This document shows, piece after piece, positions 1 to 6,732 of a DNA stretch of 24,443 nucleotides (position 1 is its first letter; every line of letters starts with the position of its first letter). Below the pieces are notes generated by a model that did no database searches, was not told the origin of the DNA, and saw only the letters and a list, made by a program, of their open reading frames with translations. The stretch lies in assembly GCA_016210375.1 (NCBI GenBank), contig JACQUH010000302.1:1-24443 (forward strand), written 5' to 3'. The DNA comes from Chloroflexota bacterium (GTDB taxonomy: Bacteria > Chloroflexota > Dehalococcoidia > Lucifugimonadales > JACPCL1). Position numbers and translations under genes: made by a program.

Positions 1-18
1 CCCAGCCTTTAGGCTGGG
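1..18. terminator. Short perfect hairpin at window edge
   Basis: CCCAGCC, loop TTTA, GGCTGGG form a 7-bp perfect stem. No T-run follows on the + strand, so it would be an atypical terminator. It may end a gene lying left of the window. Its role cannot be settled from here. Confidence 0.35.
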
Positions 19-73
19 GTACGGGAAACCATATTGGGATAAGCCTATACCCAGCAACTTTACGTTCCTGCCT

Positions 74-87
74 GGAGGGATATCATA
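74..87 (+). promoter_or_regulatory. Shine-Dalgarno GGAGGG plus ATA start codon
   Basis: GGAGGG (74-79), 5-nt spacer, ATA (85-87). The spacing is that of a functional ribosome binding site, while the codon is one that IF3 normally discriminates against. Confidence 0.5.
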
Positions 88-1116
88 GAGCCTCAGCAGC
101 AAGAGCGCGCCCCTTTCAACCTGGGGAGGAAAGTCCTCTCCGCCCCCACCCTCATTTCCTTTGCCGGGGCGGGCCTGCTGCTCCTTTTCCTGACCACTCG
201 CTTCTCTGTGGACCTGGGGGCCACCTGGGACACGGTACGCCATAGCAATCCGTGGCTCCTCGTGCTGGCCTTCGCCGTCCACTACACCACCTTCCTCTTT
301 CGTGGCGCCCGCTGGCGCACAATGCTGCGCAACGCTGGTGTGGCGGAGGAGGCGCCTCTGCCATCGCTGTGTGCCGCTGCGCGCCTCATGCTCCTGGGGT
401 GGTTCGCCAGCTCCATTACCTGGTTCCGGCTGGGCGACGCCTATCGCGCCTATGCCTACTACGAGGAATCCGGTGCGTCCCTGGCCCGCACGATGGGCAC
501 CATCCTGGGCGAGCGTGTGATGGACATCCTCCTGGTGTTCCTGCTCCTCCTGGCGGGGGTCCTCCTGCTGTACCTGGACCCGGAGCTGCGCCCCTCGGGG
601 ACCTTCCTCGCTGTGGGCCTGGCCCTGGTGGTGGCCTCTCTGGCCCTCCTGCTGGCCATGCAGATATTCTGGAGACGCATTGGCCATCTGTTGCCAGCCC
701 GCTTGCGCAGCCGATACGAGGGCTTCCACCAGGGCACGATGCGCAGCTTTCGTGCCTTCCCCCAGGTGATGGCGGTGGGCCTTCTGGGGTGGCTCGCCGA
801 GGTGGGCCGCCTCTACTTTGTGGTGCAGGCGACAGGGTTGGAAGTGGGCATCGGCCTGGTCGTGTTCGTCACCGTGGCGAATGCCCTGCTCTCGGCGGTG
901 CCCCTGACCCCAGGCGGGCTGGGCATTGTGGAAACGGGCATCGTGGGGTTGCTGGCCCTGGCCCTGTCCAGAGACCAGGCCGTGTCCGTGGCCCTGCTGG
1001 ACCGGTCTATCAGCTACCTCAGCATCATCCTCACTGGAGTCCTGGCCTTCCTCTACCACCGATGGGTCGTGGGCAGGAGGGCGAGAGGCGGTCCTGGCTC
1101 CATCGGTGGCGGGTAG
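85..1116 (+). CDS. YbhN/UPF0104 family integral membrane protein (LPG synthase TM-region superfamily), probable ATA start
   Basis: This is a multi-pass membrane protein of the UPF0104/YbhN family, related to the flippase domain of lysylphosphatidylglycerol synthases. Its substrate is unknown, though lipid or glycan transport is likely. Family signatures are RLGDAYRAY, a GERVMDILLV segment and, near the C-terminus, PGGLGIVETG. The first ATG/GTG/TTG in frame is a GTG at 208, but that start would remove the first hydrophobic segment (LISFAGAGLLLLFLTT), which is encoded upstream in the same frame. Between the in-frame stop at 40-42 and 208 there is no ATG, GTG or TTG. A Shine-Dalgarno sequence GGAGGG at 74-79 stands 5 nt before ATA at 85, giving 343 aa, a normal family length. 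I therefore place the start at ATA85, with GTG208 as the conventional alternative. The reading frame is certain; the start is inferred. Confidence 0.8.
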   Translation: MEPQQQERAPFNLGRKVLSAPTLISFAGAGLLLLFLTTRFSVDLGATWDTVRHSNPWLLVLAFAVHYTTFLFRGARWRTMLRNAGVAEEAPLPSLCAAARLMLLGWFASSITWFRLGDAYRAYAYYEESGASLARTMGTILGERVMDILLVFLLLLAGVLLLYLDPELRPSGTFLAVGLALVVASLALLLAMQIFWRRIGHLLPARLRSRYEGFHQGTMRSFRAFPQVMAVGLLGWLAEVGRLYFVVQATGLEVGIGLVVFVTVANALLSAVPLTPGGLGIVETGIVGLLALALSRDQAVSVALLDRSISYLSIILTGVLAFLYHRWVVGRRARGGPGSIGGG

Positions 1117-1158
1117 GGCAAGGCCCTCCGGGGCGCCCCTTTCCCATGACCTAACCCC

Positions 1159-1196
1159 CTCTTCTCCCCCTTCCTGCACGGGAAGGGGGAGAAGAG
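1159..1196. repeat. 16-bp perfect hairpin, arm of the palindromic repeat
   Basis: CTCTTCTCCCCCTTCC (1159-1174), a 6-nt loop TGCACG, and the exact complement at 1181-1196. It sits 43 bases after the UPF0104 stop and could serve as that gene's 3' end. A related CTTCTCCCCCTTCC segment follows the core palindrome of the copy at 7377-7415. Confidence 0.7.
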
Positions 1197-1203
1197 TTGT
1201 TCT

Positions 1204-1240
1204 AATCAGGGTGATGCGGCAAGGCCGCATCACCCTGATT
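1204..1240. repeat. Core palindrome, copy 1
   Basis: A 17-bp perfect stem (1204-1220 with 1224-1240) and a 3-nt loop AAG. The inner part GTGATGCGGC-N3-GCCGCATCAC is shared with the copies at 7377-7415 and 19787-19821. The outer stem (AATCAGG) differs from both but is self-complementary. By its flanks this copy lies in the opposite orientation to copy 2. Confidence 0.85.
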
Positions 1241-1253
1241 CCCTAGTCTCCCG

Positions 1254-1297
1254 TCCCCCTCTCCCTTTAGGAGAGGGGGATCACAGGGGGTGAGGTC
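1254..1297. repeat. CT/GA hairpin plus partial tail repeat
   Basis: TCCCCCTCTCC (1254-1264), loop CTTTA and its complement (1270-1280) form an 11-bp stem. It is followed at 1279-1297 by GATCACAGGGGGTGAGGTC, which resembles the start of the longer tail repeats at 1471 and 24299. The rest of the tail is missing here. Confidence 0.6.
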
Positions 1298-1444
1298 AAG
1301 ACCCTATCCACAGGAACACCGTTTGCTTCTGGGTGTTGATAACTGCCTCTGGCACTAAGTAACTATCTCAAAATGGCTTGTCGCCCTGACCAGGAGTTTG
1401 TGAACAATTCAACCTAACCCCCTCGTTCCCCCCTCTCAATCAAA

Positions 1445-1536
1445 TCTCCCTCTCCCGAGGGGGAGAGGGAGACCACAGGGGGAGAGGTCAGATCCACAGC
1501 AGCATAAGTATTTCGTTCATGACCATCAGGGGGCGG
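1445..1536 (+). repeat. CT/GA hairpin plus full tail repeat, copy A
   Basis: A 12-bp stem (1445-1456 with 1461-1472) is followed by a tail (1471-1536) that begins GACCACAGGGGGAGAGGT and ends CATGACCATCAGGGGGCGG. The first 18 bases match the tail at 24299 exactly and the end of the tail is also shared. The middle has diverged. Confidence 0.65.
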
Positions 1537-1557
1537 TACAGAATCGTTATGAGATAG

Positions 1558-1610
1558 GTACTAGGAACAGTTGGGGCGGCCCCTGGGGCCGCCCCAACTG
1601 TTCCTAGTAC
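1558..1610. terminator. 53-nt perfect palindrome overlapping the GNAT stop codon
   Basis: Bases 1558-1583 pair without mismatch with 1585-1610 around a single central base (1584), giving 26 complementary pairs. The outer half is GTACTAGGAACAG and the inner half is very GC-rich. The right arm covers the GNAT stop codon (1604-1606, minus strand) and its last codons. It is probably the 3' end or terminator of the minus-strand GNAT/USP unit, but no T-run follows on that strand. Confidence 0.75.
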
Positions 1611-2191
1611 ACCCACCAGTTGAACCACTCCCCCAGCGGCATCTCCATGATGACCATGTCTCGGGGATGGCCATCCAGGTCCTTGCCGTGGCCGGGCAGC
1701 AGAGCAACCTGCACAAAGCCTATGGCCTCGGCTGCTCGTATCGCTGCGATCTCCTTGTCCGCCATCGCCTGAAACGTCAACCGCTCCAGGCCGTTCTCGT
1801 TGGCTATGGCCGCTAACTCCTGCATCAGGGCCGAACCCAGCCCCAGGGCACGGTACTCCGGCGCTACCAGGATACGCAGCTCCCCTACGTGCCGCCGCGC
1901 CCCTGCCCGCGTGCGATGCAGCGAGCCGTCGGCTATCACCGTATCCTCCACCCACGCCAAAAGGGGCAGCGCGCGGTCGTAGTCCAGCTCCCTGGCCCAC
2001 CGCTGGATAACCTGGGGTGACAGAACGTCATCCTTCAGGTAGTGCCGCTCGTCAGCGGGGATGCGGAGGAAGAACCGCTGGAGGGCCTCTGCATCCTGGG
2101 GCGTCATAGGCTTGAGCACCACCTTCGTGCCATCGCGCAGGGTGATCTGCTTGGGATACGCCGTCAGGCGGTAGACGTGGCTGGTGGTCAT
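1604..2191 (-). CDS. GNAT family N-acetyltransferase (paralogue 1)
   Basis: A 195-aa single-domain GNAT acetyltransferase that would transfer an acetyl group from acetyl-CoA to an unidentified amine. The acetyl-CoA pyrophosphate loop is seen in VAPEYRALGLGSALMQEL (motif A, R/Q-x-x-G-x-G/A type), preceded by the strand GELRILV. The N-terminal part ITLRDGTKVVLKPMTPQDAEAL is the usual first strand and helix. It is clearly paralogous to the gene at 3530-4111: both share YPK.-.LRDG, a YLK-D/E-x-V segment, RRH-GELRI and a W-x-VY C-terminus. The start ATG has GGAGG and AGGA upstream. It follows the universal stress gene by 20 bases and is probably cotranscribed with it. A regulatory protein-lysine acetyltransferase role is possible but not shown. 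Confidence 0.85.
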   Translation of the reverse strand: MTTSHVYRLTAYPKQITLRDGTKVVLKPMTPQDAEALQRFFLRIPADERHYLKDDVLSPQVIQRWARELDYDRALPLLAWVEDTVIADGSLHRTRAGARRHVGELRILVAPEYRALGLGSALMQELAAIANENGLERLTFQAMADKEIAAIRAAEAIGFVQVALLPGHGKDLDGHPRDMVIMEMPLGEWFNWWVY

Positions 2192-2211
2192 AAGGTCCTG
2201 CCTCCCCTCTG

Positions 2212-3132
2212 CTATTGTCCCTGCTCCTCAGCAGCCCGGACCAGAAGCACCGGCGACCCCGAGTGGCGAACCACCCGGTCTGCCACGCTGCCCAATACCC
2301 ACCGGCCTACACCGGAGCGGCCATGGGTAGACATGGCGACGATGGCCTCGGGTGTCTCCTTGGCCATATCTACCACCGCCGCCGCCGGTTGCCCGTGCAT
2401 CAGCCGGCGCTCTACCTGGGAGGCCCCCTGGTCCTTAATCTTTTGCGCTGTCTCCTCAAGGTACTGCACCGCCGCCAGGTCTACCTCCTTGGAGAAGTCT
2501 TGATAGCGGCCCACCGGGTACTCCATGTACCGATAGTAGTCTGCGGGCGAGGGTGTCACTCGCACCAGGATCACCTTCAGCGTCAGCGCCCTGGCTACCG
2601 CCATAACCTGGGGAAGGATCTGCTCGGCCATCTTGGAGCCATCCAGGGGCACGATCATGCTCGTCAGCTTCACCCGCTCCTGCACAGGCTCATCAGCCTG
2701 GGGGTGGATCACCAGCATGGGGTTCGTGGTCATCTCCAGAACCTTGCTGGTGACGCTGCCTATGACCCACCGGGTGATACCTGAGCGCCCATGGGTAGAC
2801 AGAGCGATGAGTGTGTCTTTCTCCTTCTCCGCCTCCTCCAGGATCTTGGTGGCGGGGTCTCCCTCATGGGTGGCGTAGGAAACCGAGACGCCGGCCTGTC
2901 GGAAGGGCTGGCTCACTGTCTCCAGGTACTCCTTGGCCTTGGCCAGGAAATTCTCCACCACCTTGTCCAGGAAAACGCCGTGGGCAGGATCAGAGAACTC
3001 CGCTGCCACGGGCTCTATGCACCGCAGCAGCTCCACCGTGGAGCCTAGCCCCGCCGCCAAGGTGCGGGCGTAGGGTAGCACCTGCTCCGCCAGGCTGGAC
3101 CCGTCCAGAGGTACCAGAATTCGCTTGTACAT
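2212..3132 (-). CDS. Tandem-domain universal stress protein (UspA family)
   Basis: A 306-aa cytosolic protein with two UspA domains, about residues 1-145 and 155-302. Each begins with a strand followed by VPLDGS (residues 7-12 and 161-166) and each ends with the ATP-binding signature G-2x-G-9x-G-S/T: STHGRSGITRWVIGS around 112-126 and STHGRSGVGRWVLGS around 268-282. Both domains are therefore of the ATP-binding type. A longer reading to 3336 is open, but the family N-terminus MYKRILVPLD and a good AGGAG upstream fix the start at 3132. Such proteins respond to starvation, redox or energy stress; the exact role here is unknown. It lies between the two GNAT paralogues. Confidence 0.93.
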   Translation of the reverse strand: MYKRILVPLDGSSLAEQVLPYARTLAAGLGSTVELLRCIEPVAAEFSDPAHGVFLDKVVENFLAKAKEYLETVSQPFRQAGVSVSYATHEGDPATKILEEAEKEKDTLIALSTHGRSGITRWVIGSVTSKVLEMTTNPMLVIHPQADEPVQERVKLTSMIVPLDGSKMAEQILPQVMAVARALTLKVILVRVTPSPADYYRYMEYPVGRYQDFSKEVDLAAVQYLEETAQKIKDQGASQVERRLMHGQPAAAVVDMAKETPEAIVAMSTHGRSGVGRWVLGSVADRVVRHSGSPVLLVRAAEEQGQ

Positions 3133-3529
3133 CCCTCTCTCCTCTGTGATTTGCTCAGGATGCCCCGTCTTCCTCCGCCCCGTTCCTTGCATTGGGCACC
3201 AGTCTAGTGGAATCGCCCCTGATAGCCAAGGGCAGGGTCGCGAAATTCGCTGCCTTTCCAGCGTTCCCACGCCTCCATCCCCGCGATCCGCCCTGAGGGG
3301 TTGTGAAAGAATGGACCGCGCCAGCCAAGGTGCCATTCTAGAGCGAAGTGGTCAAGCTGCCCTTGCTCTCTACGGCGTACTGCTTCACGGAGAATCCCTT
3401 ACGGCCCCTGCCGTTTGAAGGGCCGAGGCATCGGCCCGTCGCTGGCTCTGAGGTCGCAGTGATGTCCACGGCCATTGCTTCACAAGCCCTGAGGATGAGG
3501 GGGGAGAATGGGAAGAACCCATTTGTCTC
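3133..3529. other. Gap without recognisable gene
   Basis: About 400 bases between the universal stress gene and the second GNAT gene, both on the minus strand. I see no RNA gene, long palindrome or convincing protein family in any frame. It probably holds the promoter of the USP-GNAT unit, but no clear -10/-35 pair stands out. Confidence 0.5.
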
Positions 3530-4111
3530 CTAATACACCTGCCAGGCCCCTATCTCTTTGACAGGATGCTCCAGGATCACCAGGTCCTGGTAGTTGCCCC
3601 ACTCATCCCTGATCCACTCCTTCAGCCGCGCCACCTCCTCAAAGTGCTCGCCGTGGGCCGCCATGATGGCCGCCCGCTCCCGGTGGTCCACAAGCTGGAA
3701 GGAGACCTTGTGCAATCCCAGCGCCCCCGCCAGCTCCAGCATCTCCCGGATGAGCTGGCGGCCCAGGCCCTGCTCCCGATATGCCAGAGCCACCACGATG
3801 CGCAGCTCCCCCATGTGCCGCCGCGCAGCGGCGCGGCTTCGGTGAAGGCTGGCATCGGCCACTATCTCCTCCCCCGCCAGGGCCACAATGGGGACCACCC
3901 GCTCAAAGTCAATCTGGGTGGTCCAGGCCTGGACTACCTCGGGCGAAGCGACGTTTTCCTTCAAATAGAGCCGGTCACTCGCGGGCACACGCTCAAAAAA
4001 ACGATAAAGGCTCAGCTTGTCCTCCGCCCGAAGGGGCCGGATGACCACACTGCTTCCGTCGCGCAGGTTCAAGGTCTTGGGATACTGCTCCAGGGCGGAC
4101 ATTGTGGCCAC
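3530..4111 (-). CDS. GNAT family N-acetyltransferase (paralogue 2)
   Basis: A 193-aa GNAT acetyltransferase related to the one at 1604-2191. The acetyl-CoA loop is VALAYREQGLGRQLIREM, after the strand GELRIVV; the N-terminal strand is LNLRDGSSVVIRPL. The acceptor is unknown. A GTG start at 4111 has AGGAGG five bases upstream, whereas the ATG at 4102 would be too far from it, so GTG is preferred. Transcription probably comes from corA and the Mut7-C gene upstream (70-base gap to the latter). Confidence 0.85.
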   Translation of the reverse strand: MATMSALEQYPKTLNLRDGSSVVIRPLRAEDKLSLYRFFERVPASDRLYLKENVASPEVVQAWTTQIDFERVVPIVALAGEEIVADASLHRSRAAARRHMGELRIVVALAYREQGLGRQLIREMLELAGALGLHKVSFQLVDHRERAAIMAAHGEHFEEVARLKEWIRDEWGNYQDLVILEHPVKEIGAWQVY

Positions 4112-4180
4112 GGTTCCCTCCTGTTCTCGGCCCCTATGCCTCTACAATACTGCCGCTCTATGAACAGAACATGATTATCC

Positions 4181-4693
4181 CTAGCCGATGCCATAAAAAC
4201 CGCCGATTCCTGTATCGCCGCCCTCGGCTCCGCTGGCCCGGCCCAACTCCCGCCTCATGTTGTCCCAGTGGGTCCCCCGCCAGTAGACCTTGCTGCACAA
4301 GGGGCACTCCTTGAACTCCCCCTGGGTCGCAAAGACGTAGGGAGGCACCCTGCCTCCTGCCCTTTCCCTCGGCAAGCCCGACAGGAGGGCGTTGCACTCA
4401 ATGCAGCGAGAGAAGGGGTTGTCCAGCTGCAGCCCCAGGTGAGAGCTGACCTGCCTGAGCTGGTCAACATAGTGATCGCCTTGCACCAGTAGCGCCCTCA
4501 CATGGCCCCGAACAACACTCCTGCGTTCCAACAGCAGCCGGTCCCTGGTGAGAATCACCCTGCTCTCCTGCTGGGCGATGCGCACCAAGGCGCCGTCCTC
4601 TACTTCTGGCACGTACAGGGTGTCGTACCCCATGGCTCGTAGCCATTTGGCCAGACGGCCAACGTTCAGGTCCACGACGAACTTCGGGTCCAT
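4181..4693 (-). CDS. Mut7-C RNase-domain protein (PIN-like, with zinc ribbon)
   Basis: A 170-aa protein of the Mut7-C family (formerly DUF82). The N-terminal part is PIN-like: FVVDLNVGRLAKWLRAMGYD (residues 5-24, acidic D8) and VILTRDRLLL (about 47-56, acidic D51). These acidic residues would bind metal in an RNase-type site. The C-terminal part has two cysteine pairs, C97-x2-C100 and C130-x2-C133, forming a probable zinc ribbon, followed by YWRGTHWDNM, typical for the family. Bacterial members are thought to be RNases, but their substrates are not known. The family N-terminus matches the ATG at 4693; a GTG at 4741 touching the corA stop is an alternative. It lies 49 bases downstream of corA, probably in the same transcript. 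Confidence 0.88.
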   Translation of the reverse strand: MDPKFVVDLNVGRLAKWLRAMGYDTLYVPEVEDGALVRIAQQESRVILTRDRLLLERRSVVRGHVRALLVQGDHYVDQLRQVSSHLGLQLDNPFSRCIECNALLSGLPRERAGGRVPPYVFATQGEFKECPLCSKVYWRGTHWDNMRRELGRASGAEGGDTGIGGFYGIG

Positions 4694-4742
4694 GGTCGCA
4701 TCCTGGGGGCTTGGGCACGGCGGCGTGCGGCCAGCCCACACA

Positions 4743-5693
4743 TCAAAGCCAACGCCTTATGCGGAGAAAGACCAGCAGGCCAACAGACATCACCAGGGTA
4801 CCATACAGCAGGACCCAGAAGGCCCAGCCCTGATCGGCCAGGGGGAGGTCCACGTTCATACCGTAGAGGCTGGCAATAAGGAGGATGGGAAGGGCGACGA
4901 TAGCCAACCCCGTCAGGATGCGGGTGATGTCATTGGTGTGCAGGTTGGCCAGGGACCCTTGGGAATCATACAGGCCTTCCACCATCTCCTTCTGGTCTTC
5001 CAGCTCGCTCCATATCCGGCGCATGTGGTCCGCCAGGTCGCCGAAGTAGATGTCGGGGTTTAGCCTCAAGAAGGGGAACCGCTTCGCCTCCATGGCTTCC
5101 AGCACCTCAATCTGAGGCCGGACAATGCGCCGATACGACAGAATGTCGTGGCGAAGAAGAGCCATGTCTCGGACGATCTGCTGGTCCCAGGTCTCAAACA
5201 CCTGCTCCTCCAGCAGGTTCACGTTGTCAATGATCTTATTCAGGATAGGGAAGCAGTAGTCCACCAGCGTGTCCAGGATTCTGTACAGCAGATAGCCAGA
5301 CCCCTGGCCCATCATGGAGGCCTGCAGGTCCTTGCTGAGCTGGCAGTCCTGGAACAGCTTGGTCAGGGGGCGAAGGTTGCCATCGTGCAAGGTGACAATG
5401 TAGTTGCTGCCCGCAAAGACGTCCACCTCGTTGGCCTGGGTGATGCGGGACTCCTTGTTAAAGCGCGGGAAGTGCAGCACCAGGAAGATGTGGTCGTCAA
5501 ACTCGTCCATCTTGGGCATTTGCACCACGCTCAGGCAGTCGTCCAGGGAGAGCTGGTGGAAGTTGAACCGCTCCTTCAGGTACTGCATCTCCGCCAGGCC
5601 AGGCCGCTGGACGTTGATCCAGGAGATGGAGCCATGGGTTACCACCTCAATATTGAGCTTGACGTTCTGCTCAGATAGGCCAGCCAACGTCAT
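4743..5693 (-). CDS. corA: CorA-type magnesium/cobalt channel
   Basis: A 316-aa CorA family divalent-cation channel of the inner membrane. The large N-terminal cytoplasmic domain (about residues 1-250) carries the usual acidic and helical segments. Two C-terminal transmembrane helices follow, the first ending in the selectivity signature YGMN (G278-M279-N280), then a short loop and the last helix ending in RIRRWL. Length and layout are standard for the family, which works as a pentamer. It is the first gene of a minus-strand group and is divergent from infC. A possible promoter lies in the shared upstream region. Confidence 0.95.
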   Translation of the reverse strand: MTLAGLSEQNVKLNIEVVTHGSISWINVQRPGLAEMQYLKERFNFHQLSLDDCLSVVQMPKMDEFDDHIFLVLHFPRFNKESRITQANEVDVFAGSNYIVTLHDGNLRPLTKLFQDCQLSKDLQASMMGQGSGYLLYRILDTLVDYCFPILNKIIDNVNLLEEQVFETWDQQIVRDMALLRHDILSYRRIVRPQIEVLEAMEAKRFPFLRLNPDIYFGDLADHMRRIWSELEDQKEMVEGLYDSQGSLANLHTNDITRILTGLAIVALPILLIASLYGMNVDLPLADQGWAFWVLLYGTLVMSVGLLVFLRIRRWL

Positions 5694-5725
5694 TCGTCAC
5701 CCCTGAGCCGCTAGACGTACCCACT

Positions 5726-5752
5726 ATTGTAGCAGACCCCTGCCCCTTGCAA
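5726..5752 (-). promoter_or_regulatory. Candidate sigma70-type promoter for corA
   Basis: Read on the minus strand: TTGCAA (5752-5747), a 15-nt spacer, TACAAT (5731-5726). The -10 is good, but the spacer is shorter than the preferred 17. It lies 33 bases before the corA start. Confidence 0.4.
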
Positions 5753-5827
5753 AGGGAACCCCGCTTCCACAACGAGAGATACAACGATCACTCTCCCGTC
5801 ACCCCCTTCTTTACTCCCCCCCCGCTC

Positions 5828-5839
5828 TATGATATATTT
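5828..5839 (+). promoter_or_regulatory. AT-rich -10-like segment upstream of infC
   Basis: TATGATATATTT is the only AT-rich stretch before infC and contains TATGAT and TATATT. The -35 region is poor (CTTCTT or TTTACT), so this is only a candidate promoter. Confidence 0.25.
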
Positions 5840-5867
5840 CCTCGTACATTCCATGCCACATTGACCA

Positions 5868-5886
5868 TGAGGGGGAGTTCAGCATA
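5868..5886 (+). promoter_or_regulatory. infC ribosome binding site with ATA start codon
   Basis: A purine-rich GAGGGGGAG, then TTCAGC, then ATA at 5884-5886. A rare start codon on infC is the known device for IF3 autoregulation. Confidence 0.65.
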
Positions 5887-6465
5887 GCTAGAGAGTACCG
5901 GATTAACCAGCGTATAAGAGCGGCTGTGGTCCGCGTCATTACTGAGGAGGGCGAGCAGGTGGGCGTCATGAGCCTGCGAGAGGCTCTGAACCTGGCCCAG
6001 GAACGGGATACCGACCTGGTAGAGGTTGCCCCCAACGCCGAGCCGCCGGTATGTCGTTTGCTGGACTACGGTAAGTTCAAATACGCCCAGACCAAGAAGG
6101 AGCGGGAGTCCCGCAAAGGCCAAAAGTCCACGGACCTCCGCGAGGTGCGCTTTCGGCCCACCACTGGGGCCCACGATGTAGAGGCCAAGACTCGCACCAT
6201 CCAGAAGCTCCTGGCCGAGGGCAGCAAGGTGAAGGTCTCGGTGCAGTTCCGCGGACGGGCCATCACCCACCCGGAGTTGGGTGTGAGCCTTTTACGCAAG
6301 GTAGCAGAAAGCGTCCAGGAAGAGGCCAAACTGGAGCGGGCCCCTTCTATGGAGGGCCGGATGTTGAGCATCATCCTGGCGCCGGGCCTCCGCAAAGGGA
6401 CCAGCCCATCAGCGCCTGCGCCTACGCCCTCCGAAGACAAGCAGCCTAGCCAGGCCAGCGCCTGA
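5884..6465 (+). CDS. infC: Translation initiation factor IF-3, probable ATA start
   Basis: IF-3 binds the 30S subunit, prevents premature joining of 50S and rejects non-canonical start codons. The product is 193 aa. Its N-domain starts REYRINQRIRAAVVRVI (residues 3-19) and includes DLVEVAPNAEPPVCRLLDYG; the linker helix is KFKYAQTKKERESRKG; the C-domain runs from about residue 84 to 167. A Pro/Ser/Ala-rich tail of about 25 residues follows. The first GTG in frame is at 5926, which would cut off the highly conserved RINQRIR. No ATG, GTG or TTG lies in frame between the stop at 5830 and that point. ATA at 5884 has GAGGGGGAG upstream with about 6 nt spacing. Rare start codons on infC (AUU in E. 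coli) are established and give autoregulation. It is the first gene of infC-rpmI-rplT. Confidence 0.95.
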   Translation: MAREYRINQRIRAAVVRVITEEGEQVGVMSLREALNLAQERDTDLVEVAPNAEPPVCRLLDYGKFKYAQTKKERESRKGQKSTDLREVRFRPTTGAHDVEAKTRTIQKLLAEGSKVKVSVQFRGRAITHPELGVSLLRKVAESVQEEAKLERAPSMEGRMLSIILAPGLRKGTSPSAPAPTPSEDKQPSQASA

Positions 6466-6484
6466 GCCAGGCACAAGGGAAACC

Positions 6485-6682
6485 ATGCCCAAGATCAAGA
6501 CTCATAAGGGCGCCCAAGCGCGCTTCAAGCTCTCCGGCGCAGGCAAGATCCTGCGCATGAAGCGCATGAGCAGTCACTTGCGCCGCAATAAGGCCAAGCG
6601 TACGCGCCGCATGTTTGACGATACCGTATCGGTAGCCCGGTCCGACACGTCCAAGGTCCGTCGGCTGCTCCCCTACGGGTAG
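6485..6682 (+). CDS. rpmI: Large ribosomal subunit protein bL35
   Basis: A 65-aa, strongly basic ribosomal protein. It opens with the family signature MPKIKTHKGAQARFKLSGAG, followed by the basic SSHLRRNKAKRTRR stretch. The length matches the usual 64-66 aa. It starts 19 bases after infC with AAGGGAAACC upstream of the ATG, and is followed by rplT in the order conserved across bacteria. Confidence 0.97.
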   Translation: MPKIKTHKGAQARFKLSGAGKILRMKRMSSHLRRNKAKRTRRMFDDTVSVARSDTSKVRRLLPYG

Positions 6683-6732
6683 CCCAGGGTTTCCCCTGGA
6701 GCGACTCTATCCCCCTACCAGAAGGAGTTCTC

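Larger units (their letters stand above)
1117..1557. other. Non-coding gap carrying repeat copies
   Basis: This gap lies between the convergent UPF0104 and GNAT genes. It holds, in order, a 16-bp-stem hairpin, a core palindrome, a CT/GA-rich hairpin with a partial tail, about 110 bases with no visible feature (1300-1411), and a second hairpin with a full tail repeat. The 11-mer ACCTAACCCCC occurs at 1149-1159 and 1412-1422 and again at 7216-7226, and may mark one end of the repeat unit. Confidence 0.6.

Noticed and set aside
208..1116. GTG 208 as start of the UPF0104 gene
   Set aside because: It would delete the first transmembrane segment and has no Shine-Dalgarno sequence at suitable spacing; kept only as the alternative start.
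1204..1240. Palindromic repeats as CRISPR repeats
   Set aside because: The copies are single, thousands of bases apart, not separated by regular spacers, and no cas gene is present.
3133..3336. Extension of the universal stress gene by 68 residues
   Set aside because: The extra residues are not family-like, and ATG 3132 has a good ribosome site followed by YKRILVPLD.
3341..3420. Possible decayed gene or transposase remnant in the 3133-3529 gap
   Set aside because: Translations of all frames gave no recognisable motif or family pattern.
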